64,000 bases of DNA, from contig NC_088677.1 of NCBI RefSeq assembly GCF_950023065.1, positions 66,117,469 to 66,181,468 on the forward strand. Direction: 5' to 3'. The first letter of the stretch is position 1. The number at the start of each line of letters is the position of its first letter. Below the pieces are notes generated by a model. The model had not been told where the DNA came from, did not search any database, and was given only the letters and a program-made list of their open reading frames with translations. Source of the stretch: Planococcus citri. Its lineage: Eukaryota > Arthropoda > Insecta > Hemiptera > Pseudococcidae. Below are positions 25,286-37,212 of the stretch, piece after piece. The position numbers were made by a program, and so were the translations under genes.

Positions 25286-28200
25286 TTAGTTTAGAGATCG
25301 TTCTGTACATCTGAGCCATACACCGCTGCCACAATTTGTTAAGATCAGTCTTGGAATGAGTTGCAGAGGTGTGATCATTTTCGGCGATGGAGTGAATTCG
25401 AAATTTCTTACCAGAGTCGCCAGTCCTGTTTTTATCTGCATCATTCCGAATCGAGAAGCTGTAACAAATTTCGTCATTTGAATTAAAATATCGAATTAAA
25501 AAATTGAATATTTTAAATTTTTTCCAAACCGGTGATTTCTATTAAAGATATCAATAGACCATTTAAACCAAAACAAAAATTAATTTTGGAATATTGAAAA
25601 ATTTTCAAATTTTAAAACATCGAATAATTTTGAGCTCTCAGGAGGGAGGAGGAAGTTGAACATTTGCCTGTATGGAAATTTTTCCTAGGTACATCTTGTT
25701 GAGATCATTTGGCCTTAATTTTTTCCTAGGTTCTATCAAATTTTAAGTGTAAAATTTTTTTAACCAGGCAAAGGAAAATCAATAGAAAATTCAAAAATCA
25801 TACAATTAGACAAAATTTCTGAAACTGAATGGAAGACATATCCCAGTCTAACAAATTTCATATTGAAATTTTTGGTGAGTTTTGAAACCCCATTTTTTAA
25901 GAATAGACCTAAAATCTCATCAAATTCCTCTCGAATTAATAGATTGCAATTTTTAGTTGTGCTGGCCGGAGTCTTCAGTGAGTTGTGGAAGCTTTGAATT
26001 TCCAGAAAATTCCACTGAAAAAGTCCCAAATTAGGTTTTTGTAAACTTGAATTGGCCATTTTTGTAATCTCTTCAACCAATTGGAACATGAATAGGATCA
26101 ATCGAGTGAAGGGAGGGGGAGGTGTTTCATTCGGTTGCTTAGAAAACTCAACTAACGTGAAAATTCAGAACGATCTTAGGTAATTTTCAGTTTTTGTACT
26201 ATTGAATTTTCATAAAATCCCGCAGAAAAAGTCCCAAATTAGGCTTTTGTAAATTTGAAATAATTTGTGGATAGGGTGAGTCTTTTTTACATTTTTTGTG
26301 GTATTTAATGAAGCCTGAAGCCCTGTGAAACATCGTGGTCTAATGACCTCACATGACTTGGGGAAAAATTTCAAATTAGGTGAACGACTAACCATACCGA
26401 CAAACGCTCAAAGAGACGATTTTTTTTTGGTTTATTGTTCATCAAGTATTACTTACGTTTAAATGCAAATTACTTGTTCTATTCTAATTTTACGATCTGA
26501 GGAGATAATCAAAAAGTTATCATATCTCAAGAGAAAGAACTAAGTACATATTTAAGGACCCCTGAATTTTCAGAAATTTACATCAAGCTTTTCTGATGGT
26601 GTAAACGTGATGATATAAAAGTATTAAAGATATCAAAAGACCATTATTTAAACCAAAAAAAATTTTTTTTTTTTTTTGGGTGTTTATAATTACAAGATTA
26701 TTACACCCGTAAGGGGGGGGGGTTAGATTTGGTTTGTGAGGTTGATGTTTTTTATTAGGGAGATGAATTTTTGTATTTCTGAGGGTTTGTCAGGGATAAT
26801 TTTTAAAATTTTGAGCTCTGGGGTAGGAGGAGTAGGAGGTTGAACATTGGCATAGGAAGAAATTTTTGCTACATTTTGTTGAGATCACTTGGTCTTGATT
26901 CTTTGCTCGGCTGTATCAAATTTCAATTGTGAAATTTCTTCAACTAAGCAAAGTAAGTAAAATTGAAGGAAAATCCAAAAAATTACGATTAGACAAAATT
27001 TTTAAAATTGAATTTCATGGGGATTTAAATTTTTGGCAAATTTTGAAAAATTCAAAATGGCCCATTTTTCTGAAAATGAACCTAAGATTTCATAAAATTG
27101 CTGTCGAATTGATAAATCGCAATTTTTAGTTTTGCTGGAGCCTCCAGCGAGTTTTGGAAGCTTTGAATTTTCAAAAAATTCCATTGAAAAAGTTCCAAAT
27201 GAGGGTTTTGTAAACTTGATTGGGCCATTTTTGTGATTTCTTCGACCTATTGAAACATAAATGAATATTCCCAGCAAAATAACATAATTTTTTTTAGCTT
27301 CTCAACCTTTAAATTGATTCAAACATTTTGAAAATCACTGTCCTTCCCCTCTCCTCCCTCCATCGCTGAAAGTGAGCTCATAAAAATGTTGACGAATATT
27401 TTTCAATTCAGGCGTGTATTTTCCACTTTTTGGCCATCCCGCCACAAAAAAAGAAAGGTAAATGAACTTCTAGAATACTTAATCAGAATTTCAATTACAA
27501 GTGATTCATTTTCAATGATTCCCCAATATTGTTTTTCTAATGTTTTAAAATTTTTTGTGCTGTTCATTTAAATTTTTTTCCCCAAAATTTTTCACGATTT
27601 TATTTTTGGTATAAAAATGTATCCAACGCATGACTGTGAGCTTTTCCTTCACGAGGAAGGCATCACAATAGATAAAAATGCGTTTTTGACTGTTCAGTAA
27701 TATTATTATCTGAAAATGGCCTAATTTTGAAGGGGAAAAAATAGATAGGGTAACATTTTGAAGGCTTGTGCTAAAATTTATCGAAAAAATTGTCGGAACG
27801 GTCAATTTAAATGAGTAGGGTGGCACTGAATTTCATTTGCACCTTCGTAATGAGATTTTTTGAATTCTGAAAAATTCGAGCAATCGTTTAAGGCTCCAAG
27901 AACCATTCGATGGAATTCAGCATTGCTACATTTTTCCTGGTGATCCAATTTTAAATACTTTTTTGATCATTTTTTGTTCATTTTTTTGTTCAGTTTAACA
28001 AAATTCTTTCTGTCGAGATAGCTCCCTTGAGTTGTTTTTTTGGGGGGGGGGGGGGTTGATGAATCCGGATAGTAAAAGAATAATCATAAAGTTCGAGACT
28101 TGAACCCTCCTCCTCTTCCTCCTTAATCATCTTGATGAGTTCTATTTCTTACCATCTTCGTGTAGGTGCACTATAATTTAAAAAAATTCTTCTTTGAAGG

Positions 28201-30392
28201 TGGAAATGTTTGCCACTTTTTTTTGAAATTCAGAAGGTTTTTAATGATTTTTTTGACAAAAAATTTAAGACGAAAAAAGAACATTCATTTTTTACCTACT
28301 GTGAATTTTTCGAATCTATTTTATTTTTATGAAAATTCTCGAGTGTTTCTGAGCCAACTCGACTCGAGAAAATTTTCAAGATTCGAAAATCATTCGGATC
28401 GATCAGTTTTTCTATGTTACAATTTTTAAAAAAATTCTCTGCTCAAACTTTTTTATTCCCTTCTTCCAATTTAATAGATTCATTAAATTTTCGTATAGCC
28501 TTACCAATGCATATTCTCGGACCTTCGCCGAAAGGTAAAAATGTACAATGATGTCTGGTATTTTTCACTTCATCTGAGAAATTCTCCGGATTATATTTCT
28601 CAGGTTCGGTATAATAAGATGGATCACGATGTAATCCAACAACCGGTATCACGACACTGACGCCTTTGTCGATGTAAACATCGGAATCTGGTATTTTATA
28701 CTTTTGACTGCAGTTTCTTATCAAGAAGGGTAACGAAGGATACAATCTTATGGTTTCTGTATAAATTGAGAAAATACTTATTAAATAAGTTATCAAAAAA
28801 AGAATATTCCTGATTGAGTGTTGAAATTTTACCATAAATGACCATTTCCATGTAGGTCATTTCTTGCAAAGCGTCGTAGGTTATTTCTCCGTTGTATTTT
28901 TCGAGGACTCGGTCTACTTCTTCTTGGAGTTTTTCTTGAATATCTGGATTACGAGCGAGCTCAAACAGAGTCATACTCAAGGCACTGGAAGATGCTTCGA
29001 AACCGGCGAAAAAGAAGAACCAGCATTCGGCAGCTATACTGGCATAAGTGATATCTGCAATGACAAGAAAGTATAGGAATTAGATAGGACAATAATCTTG
29101 AGTAGGATCGTGAAAATCAAATTCGAACCTCTGCCATTTTCTTCGCTATTCTGTTTCTCCATCAATTCGACCATCGAGTTCAAGAAATCATTCCTGGTTA
29201 CTTGGTTATGTTTACGGAATTCTACCGCTTCTTTGACGAAGCCTTGGAAGAAATCGTTCATTTCTTTGCTCAAAAATCGAACGCCGAAATACTGCATTAT
29301 TTTTGGACAAATTTGTATAAAAATAGGAAGTATTCGGCTATTTGGCTGGATCAGGCTGCGACCCATTGCTCGGAATTCGGCTGCTGGATTTTTCAGCGTG
29401 TGGGCTGCGATGCCGAATGCACTTTCGGTGATTACATCTGTGCTGAATCTGCAAAAAAATGACGATTTTGGTACATTTTTGACTTGAAATAATTTTTAAA
29501 TTGCTTGAAAAATTGTTTCCAACTGATGGTTATTTTTCGTTTTTAAAAGATGAGTTTTATTGAAGTAGGTAGCTCGTTATACCTACTCGTATCTAAATCT
29601 GAACGAATATTCTAAAAGTAATGGAAATACACCGGGGCAATGATTTCGAGCTATTATATCATAGGAAAAGATAACGTTATCAGGTTATGCAGTTATAAAG
29701 GTATTGGAAAAGTTGAGCTTATCAAAGAAGCAATTAAACGGAAATGATTATAATGTACTTTTCCTCTATTATATTTCCCTTTCCCCTTGACCCTACTTCA
29801 TGTACCTATATGCGAAATTGTATCGCAAAAAATTATTTTCTAACGCTTACCTTGCCATAATATCTTTAAATTCGATATCATCGTTCGATTCAATATCCTT
29901 CTTTATGATGGTTTTCAAATCTTCCATGCATTTCTTCAACATACCAAACATAAGCTTCCTTTTTCCAGTCGTGAAACAAGGGGTGATCTTAGTTCGGACA
30001 TTTTTCCACCTCGGTCCGCCCATATTGAAAAGATTCGCGGTCAAAGGTTCCTTTTCTTCATCGTAAGGGAATCCTCTATCTTGAAAATGTACGAAATCCT
30101 TAGTCAGAATGTGATTTATTAATTCGGGATCCCTGACGAGTAAAACTGGTCTTCCGAAATCGTAGTATCCTCCGAATCGTTGGCCTTTGAATTTGAAGTA
30201 ATTTTTGTAGTGGAAATGGTACATAGGCTCTTCTCCGCATGTTACCGAGAATGTATTGCCGAAAAATGGTATCGGGAATAATTGAGGTACACCTCTTCTG
30301 CTCCAGTATGTGTAGGTTTTTACGTACTGGATGATTATGTAGAGTAACCAGGTAATTAAGATGAACAATATGGAAGATAAGAGTTCATCCAT
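25286..30392 (-). CDS. Cytochrome P450, CYP3 clan, CYP-4, 502 aa, I-helix Thr replaced by Ala
   Basis: Exons in coding order: 30392-29851, 29448-29129, 29054-28833, 28756-28505, 25458-25286. The last intron is 3.05 kb. All phases fit and the product is 502 aa. The start is the ATG at 30392 in a strong context (A at -3, G at +4); upstream in-frame sequence has no ATG. Motifs: N-terminal anchor, helix C WKNVR, I-helix AGFEASSS (Ala about 308 where Thr is expected), K-helix ETIR (362-365), YNPENF, and heme signature FGEGPRICIA (Cys 444). The Ala after Cys-Ile comes from a codon split by the long intron (G plus CT); Gly or Ala is allowed at this place in the family. Loss of the I-helix Thr often slows or redirects oxygen activation, so this enzyme may have a changed reaction. 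The long intron carries a local duplication. Confidence 0.87.
25640..27260. repeat. Local direct duplication inside the last intron of CYP-4
   Basis: A block of about 430 bp at 25640-26100 is repeated at about 26825-27260 in the same orientation with moderate divergence. Shared landmarks: TTGTTGAGATCA (25697 and 26877), TTAGACAAAATTT (25805 and 26990), GGAAGCTTTGAATTT (25987 and 27155), and AAACTTGA followed by TGGCCATTTTTGT (26043 and 27212). A shorter piece matching only the middle of the block is at about 26205-26270, so at least three partial copies exist. Confidence 0.7.
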
Positions 30393-31102
30393 TATGATCT
30401 CTGATAAAAAAAACACGGTTCAAAAAAGCGACACTTGATAAATGATGTAAAAAAATTTACTCTTGAACTTGAAAAATTGTTAAAAATAATCTACCGCGTG
30501 TAAAAATACGTACGTACGAGTAAATGCAAAATGTTGCACAATACAACGCTTAGGTACTTTGGGTATAAGCGTTGAATCGTTACAATGTTGTAAAATAACG
30601 AACAGTAGGTAAATTAATGAAAGATCACATTAGGAAGAACTAACCGCACGGCACCAACCTCGTTATAGGTATGAATTTATCTAATTCGTTTGATTATCTC
30701 GACCGATATTATCATACCGGTTCGTATTTAGCCGGCAACGTGCTCCGAAACGTTTTCTTTCGGATGATAAAATTTTCTCATTAAAAATATCACGTTTTGA
30801 GGTAAATAATTGTGTAGAGGTGTATGTCGATTTGCTTCATCTAGATTTGACTATTTTGGGGTATTTTTTTGGAGGAGGGAGAGGGAGAAGACATTTCCGA
30901 AAACGATTAATTTACTCGGCCATAAATGAATGAAACCAATTGAGAAACTTATTTACACGTGATTAAGTAGGTAGGTGATGATATAGAATTTGGGAACCAC
31001 GATACAAAGTAGTTCTGTTATGGCAAGGTGCTCGTGGGTTTATCATTATGTAACTAACCTTAGACTAATTATTGATAAATCTATATTGGAGTTCGTAGCA
31101 GC
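30393..31102. promoter_or_regulatory. Spacer between CYP-5 3' end and CYP-4 start, with CYP-4 promoter
   Basis: It is 710 bp between same-strand genes. On the coding strand TTACATCATT lies about 50 bp upstream of the CYP-4 ATG (around 30441), similar to sites near CYP-7 and CYP-3. Several TACGTACG/GGTACTT motifs are present. No coding sequence was seen. Confidence 0.35.
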
Positions 31103-34100
31103 TTAATTTTGGCAACGTGGTTTACACCGGGTCCATGTACCTCCTTCGATGGACATGATGAATGCTCTTTTTTCGAATGTCACAGGTAGCTTCATTTTAG
31201 GCGAAGGGAAAAATTGGTACTTTAAAACCAATGCTGATAATCCGACTTTCATTTGGATCATGCCTAATTTTCGACCTGAAAAAAATAGAAATGAGAGCTT
31301 CAATTATAAAAACATTAAGCCAAAATTATACTTTGAAGAATCATGACATTTTTTTTGCGTCTTCTTTTTTGCCATTTTTCCAGTTTGTCTTGTAAAAATG
31401 TTTTTTTCCTTTTCAAATTAAAATTTTGTGGAGGTGGTTTGCCATGGATTTCATCGATGATTTTCAATATGTAGTTTTTAAAAATGTGTACGATGAGTAG
31501 TTGTGTGACCTTGGAAAATGAAAAATCGATTTTTTTGATCCTTTTTCTTCACGAAAAAGTTTGAAAAAAATCATCAAAATTATCAAGTAGGTATTTCAAT
31601 ATTTTGCAGGTTTTTTTATGAAAAATGAGAAGATAAGTACTCGTAGATTATAACTTGATAAAATTTCGTATCACCTGATGAAGGAACTGTGTGCCGAAAC
31701 TTTGTGTACCTAGTTATTGGTTTTAAATTTTCGTGAAGATACATTTTTTTATCGAGTTATAATCTACCTATCTTCTCATTTTTCATAAAAAACTGCAAAC
31801 TTCTTCTACTTGAACAGGATACCTACTCCTTGGAATTTTGAATGAATAGTTTTCTGAGAGAAGGTGAGTCGATTTTCAAGCTTCAATGAAATTCAGTGAA
31901 AAAGCTAACAAAAAATTTATCGAGGTTGTGAAATTATCTCAAAAAATTTTAGGTATCAACCTCTGCGATAATGACTCCTAATAATTTCAAATTTTCGTAT
32001 AGGGATTTGACAAGACAACTGTCGCGCTCTAGGAAATTGTGGTCAAAAACACGGGAACTAACGAAAGGTCCCGTTCTTATCAGCGATTTTCAACAATTTT
32101 CCTTCAATTTTCACAACATTACATTCCAATGTTTATACTGGGACCTTTCATCAGCCAATCATAAACAAGGCGACACTAGCGCGGCGCACCTCTGTCAAGT
32201 TCCTATTGTACGAAAAATGAATTTGTGTCAGATTATTGCGACTTGCGAGTGAATCGTTTTTATATGTTTTTTTTGGAGCTCAAATGAGTATCAGCTGTTG
32301 TGGGCTGTAATCTACAGCTTCGAAATTTTAAAAAATATATCATTTTTGACGATTTACCAATTTTTTCATCATGATGATGAGTTGAAAATGAATAAAGAAT
32401 CACCTTCAGTTTTCTCAAAAAAAATTAAAGGTATCGAAAAATTCAAAGAAATACAAATTTCAAAAGTTTGATTCATTTCAAAAAATTATTCGCGTATTTT
32501 TGGAACTACTGAATTCATTTTTTTGGATTTTTTGCTTTTTTAAAATCTTTTTTGAGGGCTTGAGGGTGGTTTTTTCAACTTGTAACCCAAGAATTTTTTT
32601 CAAATAGAGGGGAATAGCAAAATCAACCGATTTTTCAAAATTTTCAAGCGTAAATCCTGACTATGGAATCCATAAGGATTGGAGATCTGAATTTCCTGCA
32701 CGTTCATTTGAACGTATATTGGTCACTTCCTCGGGAAATCACTTATCCGAAGTGCAAAAAAAGGGGGAAACGCAAAAACGACTCATGCTCCTTTTTACCC
32801 TATACATTTTTTTCATCATTTTATATTGAGCTTTAAAACCCTCATTTCAATAAAATCTGTTCGTGTTTTTTTTTTCAAATTAAAAACTGTCGTTTGTTAT
32901 TGCAAGAGGAAGGGGGGCGTTGAAACCTGAATTGAAATGCTCAAATCATGTCCTGATAATTTATTTATCTTTAACTAATTTTTGAACAAATTTTTGTTGC
33001 GTCTTTTTTAAATTTTAAAACTGACTATTTTTATTGGGGGAGTGGGGGGGGGGGGGTACTGAAACTTGAATTGAAAAGCTCAAATCATGTCCTGAGAAAT
33101 TTTTTTGGATTTAAGCTATTACGTACCCATGAATTTTAAACTAATTTTATTATTGAAGGATTTGTTTTTGTCTTTTTAAAACTGACGATTTTTACTGTGG
33201 GAGGGGAAGGGGGTGCGTTGAAAAATAAATTTAGAAGCTCAAATCATGTCCTGAAATTTTTTTTTTGATTTGATTTTTAAATTTTAAAACTGACGATTTT
33301 TATTGTTGTAGGGGAGGGGGTGTTGAAACTTGAATTGAAAAGCTCAAATCATGTCCTGAGATTTTGTTTTTGATTTGAGCTACTAAGTATGATTGTTTAA
33401 CCAATTTTTGGAGAATTTGTTCTTGTCTATTTTCAATTTTAAAACTGACTATTTTTATTATGGAAGGCGGAGGGAGGGGAGTTTGAAACTTGTATTGAAA
33501 AGCTCAAATCATGTTCTGAGATTTTTTTAATTTAAGCTATTGAGTATGCATTTTTAACCAATTTTTGAACTGAAGATTTTATTAATGGGGGGGGGGAAGA
33601 TGAAACTTGAATTGAAAAGCTCAAATCATGCCTTGCGAATCTTTTTTTGATTTGAGGTATCATGTATGAATTTTTCACCAATTTTCGAAGAATTTGTTTT
33701 TGTACTTTTTCCAAATTTGAAACTGTCGATTTTTATCTTCGGAGGGAGGGGGGGGGGGTGTTGAAACCTGAATTGAAAAGATCAAATCATGTCCTGCGTT
33801 TATTTTGATTTGATTTAATAAGTACGAATTTTTCACTAATTTTTGAAGAATTTGTTCTTGTTTTTTTAATTTTAAAAATTACGATTTTTGTGGGAAGGGG
33901 TGGGGCGATGTTGAGACTTGATTTTAAAAATACAATTTTTTGCCCTGACTTTCATTTCACGAGAATTTTTTTTTTGATTGATTATAGGCTATTAGGTAAT
34001 TACGAAGATATGCAATTGAAAATCAACACAACTTCATTTTCAACTTGATACAAAACCAGTTTCAAAAATTGACTGTTAGGTCTAGCAACCCACAGGGTGC

Positions 34101-36184
34101 AGTAAAAGTATATGATACAAGTGATATTAGAATTGGGTAGTGATAAATCAGTGGTGAAAAAGCAGTAAATTCAGTCATAATTTGAAGAAAAAATATCAAA
34201 AAAAAAAAGAACAAAAATGCAAAACTTTCTGAAAAATTTCCAAAATTTTATTCCAATTTTGATTTTTTTTTTGTCAAGTATTAATTTGACCTCGTTGACT
34301 TTCTTAAGGAGAGGAGAGAAGGATGGAGAATTTTTTTCTTGAAAAAAAGGGTTGTATGTTTATACCTTACTACCCTATTTTTTTTACGATTATTTTCATG
34401 CGTAGATTATGAAAATGCATTCGTAGCCCTTGCTGATCGAGGATCAGTCGTTTTGAAATTTTTGATTTTTATCTCCTAATCGAATGAAATTCCCTCAGTT
34501 GGGAAAACAAATAAATGAAATACTTGCCACCACAAGCTCGAGGCCCTTCTCCAAATGGCAGAAATGCATATCTGCTCCTCGACTGTATAGCTTTCTCACT
34601 GAAATTTTCCGGATCATAGGACAACTCAGTGGGAAAATATTCCGGATCAACGTTCATCGCGCAGAAAGGAATAACCACTTGCAATCCTTTCTCGATGAAA
34701 ATCTCAGTTCCTGGGATTTGATAATCTGCAGTGCATTCGCGAACCATCGCAGTTGCAGGAGGGTACAATCGGAGTGTTTCTGAAAAAGTACACGATTCGT
34801 TTAAAAGGATCGAAGACTGAAGTGAACCTCATACGTAGAAAGTAAGGATAGGGAAGTAATCTTATTAATAATTATTCTTACCGCAGACCACCTTATGAAG
34901 ATAGGGCATTTTTTTGAGTTTATTCATAGTCAGGTTAGATAGATCGTCGCCGCAGGTGCTGTGAATCTCTTGGTAGAGTTTTTCTTGTACTTCTGGGTTT
35001 CTGCCGAGTTCAAAAATGGCAGCACATAAGACTACTGTTGAGTTTTCGTATCCGGCTAGGAATAACATGAAGCATAGCGCAGCTATGAGCTCGTCAGTGA
35101 TTGGCATTATGTCTGTAATTAATTAGGAAAGGTCTTTAGTTTTTGGAAATCATCCTACTAAAGGGAACCTTAGCATCATCTGCTTTTGACATGGAGGGTC
35201 TCAAATTTTTTTGGGTGCCTTTAAATCCGAAGTGTACCACTTCCCTCACCTCCCTCCTTGAATTTAGTTAGGATCTGGGTATTCTTAATTTTTGAACCCA
35301 TCGTAATAAATCCACCACTTACCTGTACATTCTTCGTTATCCTTATCTTGAACGTCCATCATATAGCTGAGAAAATCAGTCGGTCGTTTATTTTGCTGTC
35401 GTCGATGCTTCAATTCGTCGTAGATTATTTCGCTAAAGTACTCGGCAATATCGGACGCGACCATCTTGATATCGAATAATTCGGTGATAAATTTAGGCAA
35501 ATGGGGTAAAATCAACTTAATTATCGTCCTGAGTCTCGGCATAAAAATCCTTTTACTCATATGGTAAAATTTATCATTGTTGCCAGTCAGTGGGCCCTTT
35601 TTCAATCCAAACGCGCATTTACCTATCACCTCTGCCGCATACCTACTCATTACTTCTCTGAGATTAATATCTTCGGTGGTTTTGGCCACTTGGCCCAGAT
35701 AATGCTGCAAATTTATAGCACTCTCGAGCAACAGAGGGAACAAGATCAAGACACCGTTGAGGGTAAAAGCAGGCAGAACTTTATTCCTGGCTATTTTATA
35801 CCGTTCGCCTTCCAAATGAAATAAATTCATAGTCAACGGTTCGTCATCGTAGGCGATTTTCAAGCCTCGGTCGAAAAAATGCGCAGAGTCTCGTCCCAGC
35901 ATCAGTTTAATCCATTCCAGTTCGGATACGTAAAGGGTTGGTTTCTGGAACATAAACGTGCCCAGTAGTTTTGTGGGTTTGGTTGCTTTGTAAATGCATC
36001 GTTGAAATTCCAGGATCGATTTGCGACCTAGGATCAGGTCGTTTGCGTTGCCCAACAACCAGTGGGGTTCGAGGTAGGGGATATTTCGTTTCTTGAAGTA
36101 TTGGTAGCTCGATCTCAGGTACAGCCAGAATATAGCCAAGAGTAACAATACGATTAGAATTATGAGAAAAATTGTCGTGGTCAT
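31103..36184 (-). CDS. Divergent cytochrome P450, CYP3 clan, CYP-5, 505 aa, I-helix Asn and GC-AG intron
   Basis: Exons in coding order: 36184-35323, 35112-34882, 34779-34528, 31275-31103; 505 aa in frame. The start is the ATG at 36184 (context GCCATGA), followed by a hydrophobic anchor; upstream in-frame sequence has no ATG. The donor after exon 3 is GCAAGT, so the 3.25-kb last intron is GC-AG type. Exons 1 and 2 are fused as in CYP-3. Motifs: helix C has YKIAR, with Tyr in place of the family Trp of WxxxR; I-helix AGYENST (Asn about 311 in place of Thr); K-helix ETLR (365-368); YDPENF; heme signature FGEGPRACGG (Cys 447). The heme ligand and ExxR are intact, so it folds as a P450, but three usually conserved sites are changed. 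It may be specialised or non-classical in catalysis. The long intron holds an inverted repeat and a satellite array. Confidence 0.87.
31606..31796. repeat. Inverted repeat with hammerhead-like core in its loop
   Basis: The left arm 31606-31664 and right arm 31745-31796 are reverse complements with a few differences; the core reads TATGAAAAATGAGAAGATA on the left and its complement on the right. The loop contains CTGATGA at 31675-31681 and GAAAC at 31696-31700, the spacing of a hammerhead catalytic core, but helix II is poor and I do not see helix I pairing. It lies in the last intron of CYP-5. Confidence 0.55.
32900..33960. repeat. Tandem satellite array, unit ~100-160 bp, about 7-8 copies
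   Basis: The unit contains GAAACTTGAATTGAAAAGCT, then CAAATCATGTCCTGAG, a T-rich part with TTTGATTTGAGCTA, then TTTTAAAACTGACGATTTTTA and a G-rich run. The CAAATCATG landmark occurs near 32940, 33079, 33239, 33343, 33502, 33619 and 33780, with a diverged copy near 33920. Units differ in length mostly through the G runs and internal deletions. The array sits inside the last intron of CYP-5. Confidence 0.85.
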
Positions 36185-36771
36185 GGCGATGAACCGGTTT
36201 ATGATGGAAAATTTTTCATTCGAAAGGTTGAATATGCTATAGAATTTTTCCACTTTTTTTTCAACTTACGTTTTACGAAGAAAGTCAGCTATCATCTTTC
36301 GAGCTTTGTTACTGATAAGAAAGTACATTACGTGATAAGAAACCGAACTATTCGTACCTACTCGCGTACTACATACATAATGGAATATGCTACTGTTCGA
36401 ACGAAATCGAGAGTACTAAACTGATGAAAACAGAACATCGTCGAGTCTGGTTTTGATGAAACTGGTTTCAAAAAGATGTACCTGCTACCTGCCCATTGAA
36501 GAGAGGAACTGAAAGGGAAATTATATCTGTCTTAATAATATTTCGTGAGAAGGACAGTTTAGTACTCGAAGACGAGTCTTTTTAGTTGTAGGTAAATATT
36601 GGAATCTGAAATAAAAAATCGAGTCAGTATGATGGAAAAAATTATACCACCGAAGTCGTAAGATAAATTTCTCGATGGAATTTGTATGTAACAAGTACTA
36701 AAACGTACCAATTTCTATCAAATAATGAGAACCAAATATTTACACAATTATCGTCCATCTGCGACGTAGTA
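36185..36771. other. Spacer with CYP-5 promoter
   Basis: It is 587 bp between the CYP-5 start and the end of the small gene at 36772-37212. No exon was seen. ATTACGTGATAAG occurs at about 36328, roughly 145 bp upstream of the CYP-5 ATG. Confidence 0.35.
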
Positions 36772-37212
36772 TCATCTATCGTGGTATGTGATTTGATGAA
36801 AAGGATACCGATACATTAAAATGAATCTTCTCTCAGGTGGTTTTTGAGGTTGAGTTTGTCTGATATACGATCTCGAAGTAGGTACAGCTTTTCGTCGCAT
36901 TTCTTGCTCGTATCGTTTATTTTGCTTTTCCAAAAGCTCGATTCTTTTTTTAGCTATTTGTCGTCTAATTTCGCCGTTTTTATCCAAAACTATAGGTACG
37001 TCTCGGTATTTATATCGGTTTATCTTCTTACGAGGTTTTTCTCTATCGCTGCCGTACAAATATTCCATAACAAGCCCTTTGATTTTAGCTTTGAATTTAT
37101 CTTCTTCGACTTCTCGGGGTTTTTTACACGTGCAACACGGACGATAATCGTTGAAACAGTAACAGGGCATAGACTGCAGCGAAATTAACGTCGAATAGAA
37201 CTCGTTTTCCAT
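36772..37212 (-). CDS. Uncharacterised basic protein, single exon, 146 aa
   Basis: I do not recognise this gene. It is an intact 146-aa frame with an ATG in a very good context (AACCATGG), balanced composition and codon use unlike the low-complexity frames around it, so I take it as real. The first 35 residues are cysteine-rich (CYCFNDYRPCCTC), which could bind metal or form disulfides, although no signal peptide is present. The middle (about 85-110) is rich in Lys, Arg, Glu and Gln in a pattern that could form a short coiled coil (KKRIELLEKQNKRYEQEMRR). The C-terminus is rich in Arg, Pro and aromatic residues. It lies on the same strand as the P450s but shares nothing with them. It could have further 5' exons; the strong Kozak argues for this start. 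Confidence 0.55.
   Translation of the reverse strand: MENEFYSTLISLQSMPCYCFNDYRPCCTCKKPREVEEDKFKAKIKGLVMEYLYGSDREKPRKKINRYKYRDVPIVLDKNGEIRRQIAKKRIELLEKQNKRYEQEMRRKAVPTSRSYIRQTQPQKPPERRFILMYRYPFHQITYHDR

Noticed and set aside
29847..30416. CYP-4 start at 30416 with eight more residues
   Set aside because: The codon at 30416 is GTG, not ATG. The ATG at 30392 has a strong context and gives the same first-exon length (542 nt) as CYP-1. The same reasoning moved the CYP-5 and CYP-6 starts to 36184 and 43784.
31971..32252. 93-codon plus-strand frame in the CYP-5 intron
   Set aside because: No recognisable domain, no splice context, and it lies inside an intron full of repeats.
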